A stretch of 64,000 nucleotides of DNA from Hemileia vastatrix (Eukaryota > Basidiomycota > Pucciniomycetes > Pucciniales > Zaghouaniaceae), in the NCBI GenBank assembly GCA_030280995.1, contig JASXTE010000015.1:23022501-23086500 (forward strand), given 5' to 3'. Positions 12,200-25,000 of this stretch are shown one piece after another. The notes under the pieces were generated by a model. That model saw only the letters and a program-made list of their open reading frames with translations, had not been told where the DNA came from and made no database searches. Both the position numbers and the translations under genes were made by a program. Numbering within the stretch: position 1 is the first letter of the stretch; every line of letters starts with the position of its first letter.

Positions 12200-14620
12200 G
12201 ATGATTTAGTGGAAAGGAATCTTTTTCAATTAAAGAGGTAGAAAATGATGGTTAGTTTGGGTGAAGAGGAAATGAATATGTGATCAATTAGAAATGCAAA
12301 TGCAAAGAATGGGGACATTATTCATTGAAGGAAGGATGTGGTAATCAAATATTTAGTATGGAACCCATATAGTGTGGAAAATGTTGTGGATTTCTCATTT
12401 AGTAATTTACAGAGCTTAATTGAGTTTTATAATAATTTTATGATGGAGAAAATTGGTTATATGAAGCTTAAAAGGTGGTTATATAAATTCTCAGATGAAG
12501 ACAATTATTTTTTAGTCAAAAATATTTTCTATAGAACAAAAATTATATGAAAAATATGTAAAGATTATCAAGAACCATTTGAAATTATTTTGGATTTTTC
12601 CTGATTTCTCTTATATTTTTAATAAATTAATTTAGTGATTTTAAGAAATTTTAATTTTCAGAATGTACTAAACTTTGATAATTTTTAGTTCAGTGAAAAG
12701 GTCTGGGAAGACTACAAAAAATTTGGGAAACATTTAAGTAGAAGGGTAGTGGTCATCCTGAATTTTTGGATACATTTTATAGTATTTTTAAGGCTTCAAT
12801 CAAGTAAGGAAGTATTTAAAAAGCTGCTTGGAGATCTGTGGAGATCCTGACAGCTCCAGAACATGTCTGGAAGGGAAAATGGGATCATGTGACTATTTTA
12901 TGCATATATTTGGCTGTAGACTCAAATTTAGGGTAGAGAAAATCATTAAAACTTTTCACTTATCACAATATAAAATATAAAAATAAACATTATAACTAAA
13001 TATTAAATTTATAACAGTACACTTATAATTTCAAAATTTTATTAATAATCACAGATATTATATGTAACACTTCATAAAATTATACTTTGATTGTCAGCCA
13101 GGCTATCGCAGGAGTCCAGTAATTTATACAATAGATTACTGCAATCATATAGAGCAATAACTTTATTTAATTACAAAAAATTATTTAAATAAAATTATAA
13201 ATATTTTGTGAATAAATAAAATAATTATTATACTTAATTTTATTATTAAATAAATTGTATTACATAAACAAATATAATATTCTATAATATCATGGCCTAA
13301 TTTGTATGTATAAATAAATTATTCAAAATTATATTATAAGTGTAAATTTAACTTACACTGTAATTACAATTTTAATAATAACATTTATATAAACTAAATA
13401 CAACTTATAATATAATAATATCCATCAATATTTGGCGCTTTCTTGACCCTTAATTGTGTCACTAATATTACTTAATTAATTTAATATGATTAAATTTAAT
13501 TTCTCATGTTAAAAAAAAAAGTTCCTGTATTAATTTAATTAGTTGTTCAATTAATTTAATAATTAATTTACTTGAAATAGTTAAATTACCATTGCTTATA
13601 CTGAGTGAAGATTATTTAAGAGCGTAAAAATAATTCCTTTTATTTTAATTATACTTTTTTAGCTATTTGTATTCCCTCTTTAGAATTCTTTCTCATAGTT
13701 CTCATTTTCCATACTCACATAGTTACTTGTTATATTAATTTTATTCTTTTTTAGAAATATCTGATGGAAAAAAATATTTGCTTAATCACATATTTATTTT
13801 TATTGTTTTTATTTTAATTTTTTAATTATTTCTTTCACTTTATTTTACTTTTTTGTAATTACATTTGGAATGCTCTAGAAGGTCCTCTTGCCTATAAAAG
13901 GGATTTAGAAACCTCTCTGGTAGATCATCACTTATTATACACTCACTTAACATATTTTAAATATATTACTTTTATTTATTATTTTTATTAGTTCTATATA
14001 TCTAATTAAAATACTATCTAAATAACTATAGGTTGCTTTAAGTCTATTATTACTATCATTGAATGTTGCACATTGAATAATAACTATTAATTATAATATA
14101 CTACAATTTAAATAAGTCTTTACAGTTTTTGTCAATTCTTCAAAACTCTCTTGTCTTCCTCTCTTCTCAACTACAAATATTTTATTTTTATTATTCATAA
14201 TTATAATATATTATAGTTTTCCCTCCTCCTGTCCCTTTTCCCTCTTCTTTCCTTCATTCTTCTAGACATCCGGCCGATATTGATGGTCTCATTAGATGGG
14301 CTCAACCTCAAGGAATTAAGTTTAACATCATTTTCATAAAATATAATCTTTATGAAAAATTTATATACAATAATTTAAATAGCTTTTCACTGGCACAACT
14401 TTTTGTTGTATTTCACAATATTTTTAAAAGAACACAGATACTAACATCTCAAATAATTCAATTAAACTTGCTTAAAGGACTTCTCTGTATCAAGTAGAAA
14501 TTATATCTTAAACTATTGTGAGCTCTTATTTTACTTAAAGGTGCAGGTTTCTCTTAGGTTTCTCCTACTCCCTTGGATTCTGCTCACAGCAAGGTAAGTT
14601 TAAGAGTCTTTTTACATTGC
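12200..14620 (+). repeat. Old Ty3/gypsy LTR, copy B, split by a younger solo LTR
   Basis: The parts at about 12200-13091 and 14285-14620 align in order with the LTR at 58902-60001. Shared landmarks are AACTTTGATAATTTTTAGTT, the paired CTCCAG motifs, TAACACTTCATAAA, CCTCAAGGAATTAAGTTT, TATCAAGTAGAAATTATA and CTCCCTTGGATTCT. The intervening 13092-14279 is a separate insertion. The 3' end runs into unrelated sequence without a primer site. Confidence 0.6.
13092..14279 (+). mobile_element. Solo LTR, family 2 (1188 bp, TSD TTGAT)
   Basis: It starts TGTCAGCC and ends GGCCGATA, a worn complement of the start. The flanks are TTGAT on both sides (13087-13091 and 14280-14284). It contains a TATA-like CCTATAAAAGGG near 13895 and a CT-rich tract before the end. 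The start resembles that of the solo LTR at 38081 (TGTCAGCC..TATC.C.AGGA), so the two probably belong to one superfamily. The 3' terminus is less certain than in the other solo LTRs. Confidence 0.7.
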
Positions 14621-15962
14621 TTTAGCAATTTCTGAACAAGAAAATCATTACAACATGAAAACAAGAGATCCACCCATTTTTTAACTAGGTGAAAAATTTC
14701 TCCTAAGAAAATATATAGAATCCAGCCATTCATCACCCAAACTTTTCTTTAGAAGAATTGGGCCATTTAAAGTCCTTTATTCAGTAGGGTCCATTTTTTA
14801 AAAACTGGACCTGATTCACAAATACTCAATATTACATATGGTGTTTAGCATTAATCTACTCTACCCTTGCATAGAGCCTACTAAAAATATTAATTTTTAA
14901 AACTTACAAACACCAGACTTTAATTCAGCCTCAATCTTAGATTCTAACACTGATGGAAAAATTCCCTTCCCTCACTTTTTTAGGAAACATGATTTTCAAA
15001 GGTATAGTTTATTACAAGAAAATTAGATCCAAATACAAAAAACTCTTTGAGTTATCTAACTCTTCTATGTATAATTCATTATGGATTACCCTCTTCAACA
15101 TCTCTTCTTATAGGGGTGGAATGGTGGTAGTTTTGTTATATTTTCTTATCTTATTTCATAATAAGTTTCTACTCTATATATACATAGTGCTGTGGCGCAG
15201 TTAATTACTTAACATCTGCCCCTCAACAAGACACAGGATAGTTAGGTGGGATGACATGTATATTATTTTATCTCTATTTTTCTAATAATTATTATTGTAT
15301 ATATATATGTGAGATGGAAAGATGAAGAAAAATAATAGAGAGAAAAGGAGAGAGAAAGAGAGAAAAAGAGGAGAAAAAGAAAAAGAATATGTTAAGCTAG
15401 GCTAAACTTTTTAATTTTTCAAGGGCTGATTGATGAAGGATGGGTATGAGTGATTTTTATAGGATTTTGTCCAATTTTTCAGTCAATTTAACCCAGGTGA
15501 TTGTTGAAAGGCCGTAATATAGCTGTTCATTAACATAGTAAATCTATCAGTCCATGTGCCTTGTTCATTTGTTAGAAGATTAATCTGTTGATATTTTTAT
15601 GGTGCATTTTTTTTTCAGTGTAGATTTAGTTTACCTCTAATTGGATCATGTCTTTGAGAAATCTTTTAATCCATATACCTGTTTTTGTAATTGAAATCAA
15701 TGCCATTAATTCTGCATGACTTGTTGAAGGTGAAACACAGGAAAAAAAATTAGAATAACAAAAAATGAGTAATCCTTGTACTGTTATGAGTGAATCTCCT
15801 ATTGATTTAGAGTATTGGCCTCCCCAGTTCAGATTGTTGTATCCAATTAGTGTTATTTCATTGATGGTTTTTGTTTTTTTGGATGTATGGTGAGGAAGTG
15901 CTCTTTTTTATATATAATTATTAAATTATATATATTTTGAAGTGATTTTTGATCACTATATT
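14621..15962. other. Gene-free, AT-rich
   Basis: No convincing coding region. An AT-run followed by an AG-rich stretch lies at about 15295-15390. The open frame at 14953-15204 has no recognisable domain and is probably chance. Confidence 0.5.
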
Positions 15963-17600
15963 AGGGGGTATCAAAATTCAGGGATCCACAATTAGGGATC
16001 AGGAATTTTTTTCCCAGATCCAAAATTATTAATTGTGGAAGATTCTAATCCACTAGCCCCAGGGCTAGTGGATAAGGATTGCACAATAATGCATTATCCC
16101 ACCTCTTATACCCCAATTTTCATCCCTAATTCCTGATCCCAAACTCATCACATCCATGAATCATTTGTAAGAAAGTCACATGACATACAATTATGGATGC
16201 CATCCTTATGTCACTCTTCACTCTATGCTACTTAATTTGGTAAAGAAACCATAGCATTTTTTTCTGTCTAAACACCCCACCTGCCCATTTGGTGGTGAAT
16301 TCCCACTTCCCACTCATCACCTAAAACTTTTACCAACAATAATAAAGCACCTCTCTGACCGGAAGAAACTTCAATCAGCTATGAATGTTATAACTTTAGC
16401 TTTAGCTTCTGACTCTGATTCTGACTCTGGTTTGGAAGAAATTTTAGCTTATATGTCTTATATTTCCAAAAAGTGTTACATCATCCCAAGGGGGACAAAT
16501 CTTACTCATTATCCCAGATATGATCTTGCCTCAATTCTTGTATTCCTCATTTAAACTTCACACAACTTTTTCAAACTTCTCCTGATTCTTTTTTCAAAGC
16601 TTCTCAACTCATCTCCAATAATTCTATCTTCCATAATAATTCCCATAACAAACAGTGTAATACTGCCTTTCAAGTTTCTGTTGCACTATTTTGGTTTGGT
16701 TCAATTAGAAATGGCTCTTCTGTAAGACAACTAGATAATCTCTTTACCATAGTATATGGTACCATCATATTATACACCAAGTGCTGCATGATTTCTATCT
16801 TTTCTCTCAAGTCTCAAACACCTGCTTGGCCAACTCCACAACAGAAACTTGAATCCTCTCAAGTAATGCAAGCTGATGGTTTCCCTGGATGTGTAGGTTT
16901 TTTTGATATTACAACTATATCTTTGAACCAAAATCCTGCCAATGATGGTAACCATTATTTTGATTGCAAATAAATGTTTCTTCAATATGTTCTCAAATTT
17001 CTCTTCATGAACTAACTTTTTATCTTCTTTCTTGATAATCTATTGCCATTCAACTTGTCTGTGATATCAATGAAAAGTTTATTGATTTTCATAGTGGCTT
17101 CCCCAACTCATTTCATGACTCTTACGTGTTCCAAATAATGAAGATTACTTAAAATCATGACCAATACTTTGAAAAATCTCAGTACCTCCTATCAGACTCA
17201 GCATATGCAAGTGGAAAAACATTATACCTGCTTTCCAAGGTGTAACTTTAAAAAATGAACCAAAAACATCTTTTAATTATCATCTTGCACAATAAAGAGT
17301 ACAAGTTGAACATGCTATTGGGATTATAAAGGGAAGATTTTCTAGTCTTCAGGAACTCTGAATCCAACTTCAAAAAAAAGGAAATCAAAACTGAAAATCA
17401 TTGGATAATGAATTGCATTATACTCCATAATATCCTAGCCAATTTGAAGGATGAGTGGTATGATCTTTGTGAAGAAGAAGATCCTGAACCTGTACTAGCT
17501 CCCCCTCCCCTTGATTCACAAAACTTAATTTCCACTGGGATATGCTCTATCAATATTCCAATCACACTCTATCATTTCTCAGCACAAATCCTTTAAATTT
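15963..17600 (+). pseudogene. Broken PIF/Harbinger transposase, element I
   Basis: The terminal-like AGGGGGTATCA at 15963 resembles the left end of the Harbinger element at 40552. From about 16380 the plus strand can be read, with several frameshifts and stops, as a DDE_Tnp_4 nuclease. The acidic N-terminus (SDSDSGLEE) matches the one at 40.9 kb. The first catalytic block is GCVGFFDIT near 16890, where an Asp-Gly would be usual. The second block is FHDSYVFQ near 17115, and the third is SDSAYASGK near 17195. The conserved end (CIILHNILANLKDEW) is at 17413-17460. The family cuts and pastes elements with 3-bp target duplications. This copy cannot make a full protein. No right terminus was found. 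Confidence 0.8.
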
Positions 17601-17918
17601 TTTAATATCTTTCATTCTTTTTTTCTTTTACCCCTCACAACCTTTTTCTCTCCTCTTGTATTCCTCAATCTATATGTATTTAAGTTTCCCTGTCTGAAAA
17701 AATTATATGAATTTTTCTAATAATATACATGCCTTCTATTAATAATAATTATTATTATCAACTTATAAACAACCAGTATTATCTATTAATTTTTGAAGAA
17801 ATCTATAATGTAAGTATTATAACTTTTCTTTTTAATTCATTTTTATATAATCAGAGATTAAAACATCTGATATAAGCATTTTTAATTTTTTAATAGATTC
17901 TGATAGTTATTTACTGAT

Positions 17919-18900
17919 TTAAATTGAAGAAACCAGCCTTGTAAAGTTACCAAACTCTTTTACAGAAGTGGTTTGATGATATAGTGTGTTAGTAGGCCAA
18001 ATAACCATCCATAAACCATCACACTTCTCAAAATTCACCATATACTTGAGCTCTGGAAAGATAAAGTGGCCTCTATGTTGTTTAGGTGTGCATTCCTTCC
18101 AAGATGCCTTATCCAAAAGTCCATCTAAAGCTGTTAGCCACCAAACACCCAGGCTAATATCACTGACATCCAAATTTTTGTGTGGAAAATTGGAGAATCC
18201 TCCAGAAGTCCAAGTTAAGTTACCTCTAAAAGAATTAACACCCTCATACAAGGAAGATCTAGTTCATTTTCTAGTTTCAGAGAGTTATGATAGTACTTTG
18301 ACACAAGATGCTTATATAAAAAGATGTAAAAGGAAAATATAAATCCTAAAGCCTCCCATCCCTGTTCATCATCTATTTTTAAATTTATATAAAGACCTGG
18401 AGATTTAATCAGTATAATGAAGTAAAAAAATAAATAAATTTACTTACTTGTGTCAAATATATGTTGAGTAGTAGATCCTTCTCCAGAAGAATACATATTA
18501 CCCTCACCACCTCTTTTTTTATCACCATAATTAGTCTTTATTTTATTCCTTAAAATTTGTAGGAATTCACAAAATTTCCCAGAATCTTCCAACATCCCCA
18601 AGCTCTTCAATTCTCCAAGTTGAAAGAAATTCACAATCACTTGATGAATTTCAGAATTATAAGGTTGAATGACTGAAGGTTTTGTTGAAGCATGAGATAT
18701 GTGATATTTTTGGGTGTTGTAAGAGTCAGAGCATGTGGGGATATGGCCATGAGAACTAACACCCTCCTGAAACTGATAGGTTCAGTACCAAACCTCTTCA
18801 AAATAAGTTCCCAACTCATTGCTCCAGGCCTCCCCCTCCCTTCTGAAATAAGAGATCTTATTTTGGCAACCTTTCCTCTTATTTTTATATTAAATCTGAT
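17919..18900 (-). pseudogene. Tet-like 2OG-Fe(II) oxygenase fragment
   Basis: The clear part is 17919-18251, 110 codons. It shows GGFSNFPHKNLDVSD, then LGVWW, then FIFPELKYMVNFEKCDGLWMV, then YHQTT and finally FGNFTRLV. This order (first iron His, strand with CDG, second His in HQT, then FTR whose Arg binds 2-oxoglutarate) fits the fungal TET/JBP family of 5-methylcytosine dioxygenases. The position two residues after the first His is Asn rather than the Asp of a normal HxD iron site, and a second copy at 35.2 kb shares this. Upstream minus-strand pieces up to about 18900 may be earlier exons but match nothing I know. It lies tail-to-tail with the Harbinger transposase remnant. Family assignment is from memory of motifs. 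Confidence 0.55.
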
Positions 18901-19312
18901 TTAAATTATAACAAAAAACAAAAAACATGTTTAAAATAAAACTAATAAAACCCACTTAAAGACCAAAAATACATCTTCCAACAAATATTTTTTTAGTGGG
19001 GGGGCTAAAACTAATAAACCTCACTTTAAAACCCATACAGAGCTTAAGGAAGTGCATTTGTTCTATTAAATTAAATAGTGAAGAGCTTACATTATTAAAA
19101 CTGAAAGTTCCCAAAAGTTAAATATATGAAAGCTGTAAGTTTAAAAGATGAATCTTCTTCCCCCCAAAAAAGGGGCTATTTATATTACTATTATCTTTAT
19201 TTCCTCCAAATTTTCACATTTTTATTTCACTATTTTTTTTCTTTGGTCTAAAAATGAGTGACTTTTTCATTTTGGTGCTTATTTTTTAAATTTTTATTTT
19301 TATTTTTTTACT

Positions 19313-19520
19313 TCACTCCCAGCCTGGAAGATCCTGGCTAGGAGTGAACCAAAGTGGCTGCTCAGTGCAGCAACCTTGGTTGTTTAAGGTGAGTTTTTTA
19401 TCTTTATATATATATATAGATATATAATTCACTCCCTGCCAGGCTCTTCCTGGCTGGGAGAGAACCAAAGTTTTTTCTTGGTGCAGAAACCTTGGTTGTT
19501 TAAGATGATTTATTTATCTT
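19313..19520 (+). repeat. Two tandem 116-bp hairpin units
   Basis: Each unit starts with an imperfect palindrome: ACTCCCAGCCTGG..CTGGCTAGGAGT, then ACTCCCTGCCAGG..CCTGGCTGGGAG. Each continues GAACCAAAG..GTGCAG.AACCTTGG, then GTTTAAGGTGAG or GTTTAAGATGAT. The period is 116 bp. The plan, a ~30-bp palindrome followed ~60 bp later by a splice-donor-like GGTGAG, is also seen in the unrelated 123-bp array at 41861. Confidence 0.75.
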
Positions 19521-19535
19521 TTTTTTGGTTTTTGG

Positions 19536-20130
19536 TACAGCTAAGTCATAAAACATTCACTAATTTCATTTATAATCTCAAGATTGGCGTCAAAATTTCA
19601 CTACCACACTTAAATTAGCCTAAATTTGTCAAGGATTTACCTGTGCAAGTGCCTTCCAAGGACTGAATTCAGTTACCCCACATCTCACATCCTTTTTTGG
19701 GTTTCTGAGTGGTTTCTCTGTCAATTTTTGTCATTTGTGGATGCGGATTTCATGTGGTATTTTGGAATAATTAGTCCCTTAATTTCTACCATTAATCCCT
19801 CTTAAAATTGTGTAATATTTAGTGTTATTTTTTCTTTTTTTAGTCTTTTATTTTAAGGTATTATATTTATATACTCTCTTTTTTGCTTATTTATTTATTT
19901 TGATGGATTATTCCTATTACTCCATGATTTTTGTGGGTGATATCAATATAATTGTGTTACTGGTCATTCCTCATGTTTATGGAAATGTGTTTTAGCTAGA
20001 ATTAGGTGTCATTGGCTGTGTATAGGACTGGTAAATCAGGGGGTTACATTAAAGGATTATTGGGTAAAAAAGGAGATGGTTTTAAGTCTTATTTTCTACA
20101 TTTTTTATCATTTAAAATAATATATATAAA
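19536..20130 (-). repeat. Reversed, diverged fragment of solo-LTR family 1 joined to a foldback end
   Basis: From about 19559 the sequence is the reverse complement of about 10960-11510 in the 10682 LTR. Shared landmarks are GGATTTACCTGTGCAAG, TTACCCCACATCTCAC, TTTCTGAGTGGTTTCTC.GTCAATTTT and TATACTCTCTTTTT. Divergence is much higher than between the two solo LTRs, so it is an older copy. The preceding TACAGCTAAGTCATAAAA at 19539 equals the terminus of the foldback element at 49907. Confidence 0.75.
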
Positions 20131-20394
20131 CAATACAATTAAAATACATACCAATATTACTTTTAAAGTCTTTGAATATTCTTTGAATTATTATATTTAT
20201 TTTTTTACCAACTATAAAATTGTAACCCAAATATAATTAGTGAGGTGAAAATTACTGAGACTCTTATATTGTGTTAAATTTTAATACTTATTGGATTTGT
20301 AATACAGTATTCATAAAGGACCGCTAAAATATTCTAGACAAATGACTAATTAAGCTATTTAAGTCTCTGTACATGAACTCATCCTGACACTAAA

Positions 20395-20655
20395 ACACCC
20401 TTTCATTTCTCCTTGACTGCCCCTAACCCTTCCTTTACTCCCCCCTAAAACACCCTAGAACCTCGCTGTCCTCCCCCCTATAACTCCCTCAATCCCCCTA
20501 TATAACCTATTTCAATCCCCCCCTCAATCCTTCCGTACACCTGCTTCAAACCGCCCTTCTGCTTTCTCTCATATCCCCATATAAACCCCTTAAAACCTCC
20601 CTACAAGCCACTTCAATATCCTCCTTCAAATACCCCCTTATCCCCCCCTCCTAAT
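20395..20655. repeat. C-rich low-complexity block
   Basis: A run of CCCCCT, ACCCTC and CCCTATA words on the plus strand, in sharp contrast to the surrounding AT-rich DNA. The complementary strand is G-rich with many GGG runs and could form G-quadruplexes. It is followed directly by a MITE end at 20666, as are the related blocks at 32.2 and 41.4 kb. Confidence 0.8.
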
Positions 20656-20665
20656 TGTTCATTAC

Positions 20666-20900
20666 ACCACCAACAAACTGCTGGTGTTCCCAATGTAATT
20701 GTCACATGGGGGTTCATATTGGGTTTACATAAAATGTGTGAATGCTACTGTAAATTCTAATTCAAGCACAACACACATTTTCAAATGCAACCAATTCTCT
20801 GAAGTGTCACTGAAAACACCTCATATGCCTCTCACCTTGATTCACTAGAAGTTACACCACGGGAAATCTGGGGGTGAACTGCTAGCAGTTCCCTCTTTTT
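20666..20900. mobile_element. MITE left ends of the TGTGGTG family
   Basis: ACACCACCAACAAACTGCTGG at about 20666, followed by GGGTTTACATAAAATG, is the reverse complement of 32062-32157. A second left end, CACCACGGGAAATCTGGGGG then TGAACTGCTAGCAGTTCCC, starts near 20857 and is preceded by TTA. That triplet also flanks the 32157 end and is a usual PIF/Harbinger target. The palindrome AACTGCTAGCAGTT lies just inside the terminus. Confidence 0.65.
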
Positions 20901-20989
20901 GAAACTATTAGGAATTTGTCAGGAAACTGTCAGAAAGATGTTTTTAAATCTGATGAAAAAACATTGAAAAAATAAACTGTCACAGATTG

Positions 20990-21765
20990 AATCCAGAACA
21001 ATCCCTCCTTGAGCAGAGCTTAAGAACCACATTGAACATCAGTTAATCTCAGGTTTGGCAAAAGGTTGAACAACATCACTTAGCATACCTTAATATTCAA
21101 ATATTAAACTTGAATATATGTTGCGTGTATGATATAGATGCATATGCATTTGAATTCGCATGTTGGATACTTATTGCATGCTAAAAATTGATGTGAATTG
21201 CCTATCCAAAGTGTATGCATAATGACTATGAAGAATAAATATGCATAAAAAATATGCATAGTGATTATGCATAAAAAATATGCATATTGAATATGCATAA
21301 AAATATGCATATTGAATATGCATTAAAAATATGCATATTGAATATGCAAAAAAAGGTGCATATACGTGTATGAATAAAATATATTAATATGCATATAAAT
21401 CTGTATAATGAATATGCATAAATATGCATAATGATTGAAAAATGCAAAAAAATGATGCTTAATGAGTATATTTTATGCATAAATAGAAATATGCAATATG
21501 AATTCATATTGCATACAGATAACACTGGCAAACCATTTTGACCAAAACTCATACTAAATTTTCATTCTGGACTAAAGGTGTGAGGGAAGGAAGAAAAACA
21601 GTCTGACGTTAGAAAAATGCTACATGCACTCATTTTGTAGCAGAGCAAATGAGAAGTGCTGAATTATGGTTGGTGCCCATAATTTAGTATGATATCATAA
21701 TTTTATTTAATTGTTTTCAATATTGAAAAGACTTTAGGTCGGTTGGTATGGATCTAGCTGTGCCA
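20990..21765 (-). repeat. TATGCATA-rich repeat, copy 2 (inverted to 5146)
   Basis: It ends at 21765 with GATCTAGCTGTGCCAGGGTC, the complement of the start of the 5146 copy. The stretch 21140-21500 is dominated by ATGCATAATGAATATGCATAAAAATATGCAT words, a palindromic simple repeat. Long open frames on the minus strand here (Ile, His and Phe rich) are by-products of the repeat, not genes. Confidence 0.5.
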
Positions 21766-22082
21766 GGGTCTAATCTAATTATTTTAACAATTTCTTAATA
21801 ATTAATGGGCTTTAATACAAAAACAGGTTGTATTTTTTGTGGGATATTGAATATGATAAGGTCTTTTGTAAAAAAAACTTATATTGTTTAAAAATATTCC
21901 TGAATCAGATGTGGGATAATCACTACAAAAAATTGTAGTACTGCGGGCAATAAAATATATGCACAAGCAGTAAAGAAAGGACCAAGTGAACCCTTTTTGT
22001 GCAGTGGGAATCATTAGAGTGGAATTGTGGATGAAAAATATAATTCATTATTACCATTTTATTTAATCAAAAAATTTATAAT

Positions 22083-25000
22083 ATTAAAAAGAACTATTGA
22101 TTAATTGGTATTTGACCTTTGTGCCTCACTCATATTTATCATTTGATTGACTTTTGTCACCATTATGTTATTAATATTATAAGTATAGCAAAAACTTGTG
22201 TGCCAAATGCATACTGGGTGATGTTACACCTTTTATAATATTATTAAATAAAGGTAAAAAAATATGAAAATGATTTGTTTTACAAAAAATAAATTGATAT
22301 CCAAAAGCAATATGAGGGATAAAAAGGTAAAATTAAAGGGATCAAATATGAAATAAAAAATTAAAGTGAAATTCCTCCCATCAAGAGCAAGTAGACATGA
22401 TGGGGTGAACGCCCACCAGTGGCACTAAACTTGGACTATAATTTCTTTTTTGTAAAAATAAAAAAAAATCCACTGGAGCTTTACCAAAACTTCAGGATGA
22501 CAATTTTGCCATATCAAACAACTTCTAGTGCAATTATTGAAGAAAAATTCTTTACATTGCAATAGAGAGAATTGATCACATCAGACTGCATGTGACAAAA
22601 GTGTCCAGCACAAGTTCGGCTGAACTTGTGCTGGACACTTTTATGATGGAGGTTAGCTAGGGTGGAATTTTTCTTCAGTTCATCTGGTATTTCTTATATA
22701 CATGTCCACTGGTATTTGATCTTTGTGCCTCACTCATATTTATCATTTGATTGATTTTTTGTCACCATTATGTTTTAATATTATAAGTATAGCAAAAACT
22801 CGTGTGCCAAATGCATACCGGGTGATGTTACACCTTTTATAATATTATTAAATAAAGGTAAAAAAATATGAAAATGATTTGTTTTACAAAAAATAAATTG
22901 ATATACAAAAGCAATATGAGGGATAAAAAGGTAAAATTAAAGGAATCAAATATGAAATAAAAAATTAAAATAAAATTACTGCCATCAAGAGCAAGTAGAC
23001 ATGTTGGGGCAAATGTCCACCAGTGAGGCTAAACTTGGACTATAATTGCTTTTTTGAAAAACAAAAAAGTGCCAATCGTAGGTTTAAAATAACTTCAGCA
23101 TAACCAATTAGCCATATCAAACAACTTCTAGTTCAATGATTGAGAGAGAATTGATCACACCAGACTGCATGTGACAAAAAGTGTCCAGCACAAGTTCGGC
23201 CAAACTTGTGCTGGACACATTTATGACGGAGAGTAGCTAGGGTAGAATTTTTCTTCAGTTAATCTGGTATTTCTTATAAACATGTCCATTGGTACTTGAT
23301 CTTTTTTCCTCACTCATATATATCATTTGATTAATTTATTGTCACCATTATATTATTAATATTATAAGTATAGCAAAAACTCGTGTGCCCAACGCATACC
23401 GGGTGATGTTACACCTTTTATAATATTATCAAATAAAGGTAAAAAAATATGAAAATGATTTGTTTTACAAAAATTAAATTGATATACGAAAGCAATATGA
23501 AGGATGAAAAGGTAAAATTAATCTCAAAGAGATCAATTATGAAAAACAAAATACTAGTAAAATTCTTGCTCTCAAGAGCCAGTAGAAGTGTAGAAAAAAA
23601 TGGGAGCCATCAGGGCTAAATTGTAATAAGTGACCTTTTTTTTAAAGATAAAAAATTATACACCTGAGGTTGGGAAGAAAAACAGGTGGATGATTCAGCT
23701 AAACAAAACTGCTTGTAGTGAAGTTTAATAAAAAAATATTTTTTGGTTGCCATATAGAGAATTGATCCCATCTGACTGCACGTGACTAAAAGTGTCCAGC
23801 ACAAGTTCAGCCGAACTTGTGCTGGACACTTTTATGATGGAGAGTAGCTTGGGTGGAAATTTTCTTCAGTTCCTTCATCTTGTATTTCTCATAAACATGT
23901 CTACTGGTATTTGATCAGTCTGTATCTTTCATATTTATCATCCGATTAATATTTTATCACCATTATATTGTTAATGTTATTAGTATAGCAAAAACTTGTG
24001 TGGCAAATGCATACCATGTGAAGTTATACCTTCAATAATTTTTTAAAATAGACGTAAATAAATATGGAAAGGATTAGTTTTATAAAAATTAAATAGAAAT
24101 TTAAAAGTAAAAAGAGGAATAAAAGAGTAAAATAAAAGTCAAAGAGTTAAAATATGAAAAAAATACTGGTAAAATTCCTGCTATCAAGAGCCAGTAGAGG
24201 TGTTAAAGTAAATGGGAGCCATCAGGGCTTAATTGTAATAAGTGAGCTTTTCTTTAAAGATAAAAAATTATACACCTGATATTGGGCAGAACAGCAGGTG
24301 GATGATTCAGCTAAACCAAACTACTTCTAGTGAAATTTGATAAAAAATTTTTTTGTTGCCATACAGAGAATTGATCCCATCTGACTGCACATGACCAAAA
24401 GTGTCCAGCACAAGTTCGGCAGAACTTGTGCTGGACACTTCTATGATGGAGAGCGGCTGGGGTAGAATTTTTCTTCAGTTCATCTGGTATTTCTTACAAA
24501 CATGTCTACTGGTATTTTATATTTGTGCCTCACTCATACATATTGTTTGATTAATTTTTTGTCTTAATTATATTATTAATTATATAATTATAGCAAAAAA
24601 TTGTGTGCCAAATGCATACTGAGTGATGTTACACCTTTTATAATATTATTAAAAAAATGTATAAAAATATTAAAATAATTTATTTTAAAAATTATTAATT
24701 GATATCCAACAATATGAGGAATAAAAAATTAATTTAAAGCGATCAAATATGAAAAACAAACTCCAAGTATTATTGCTAATATCAAAGGCCAGTAGAGATG
24801 TTGAAGCAAATGAGAGCCGTCAGGGATAAATTGTACTTAATTGATAGTTTTTTAAAGATAAAAAATTGTGTACCTGTGGTTTGGATGAACTCTAGGTGGA
24901 TAATTCAGCTATATCAAACTACATCTAGTGAAGTTTCTTATCAAATAATTTTTTTCATTTCAATAGAGAGAATTGATCCCATCTGACTGCACCTGACCAA

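Noticed and set aside
17986..18342. 118-codon plus-strand frame
   Set aside because: It is the antisense shadow of the Tet-like fragment, whose conserved motifs read only on the minus strand.
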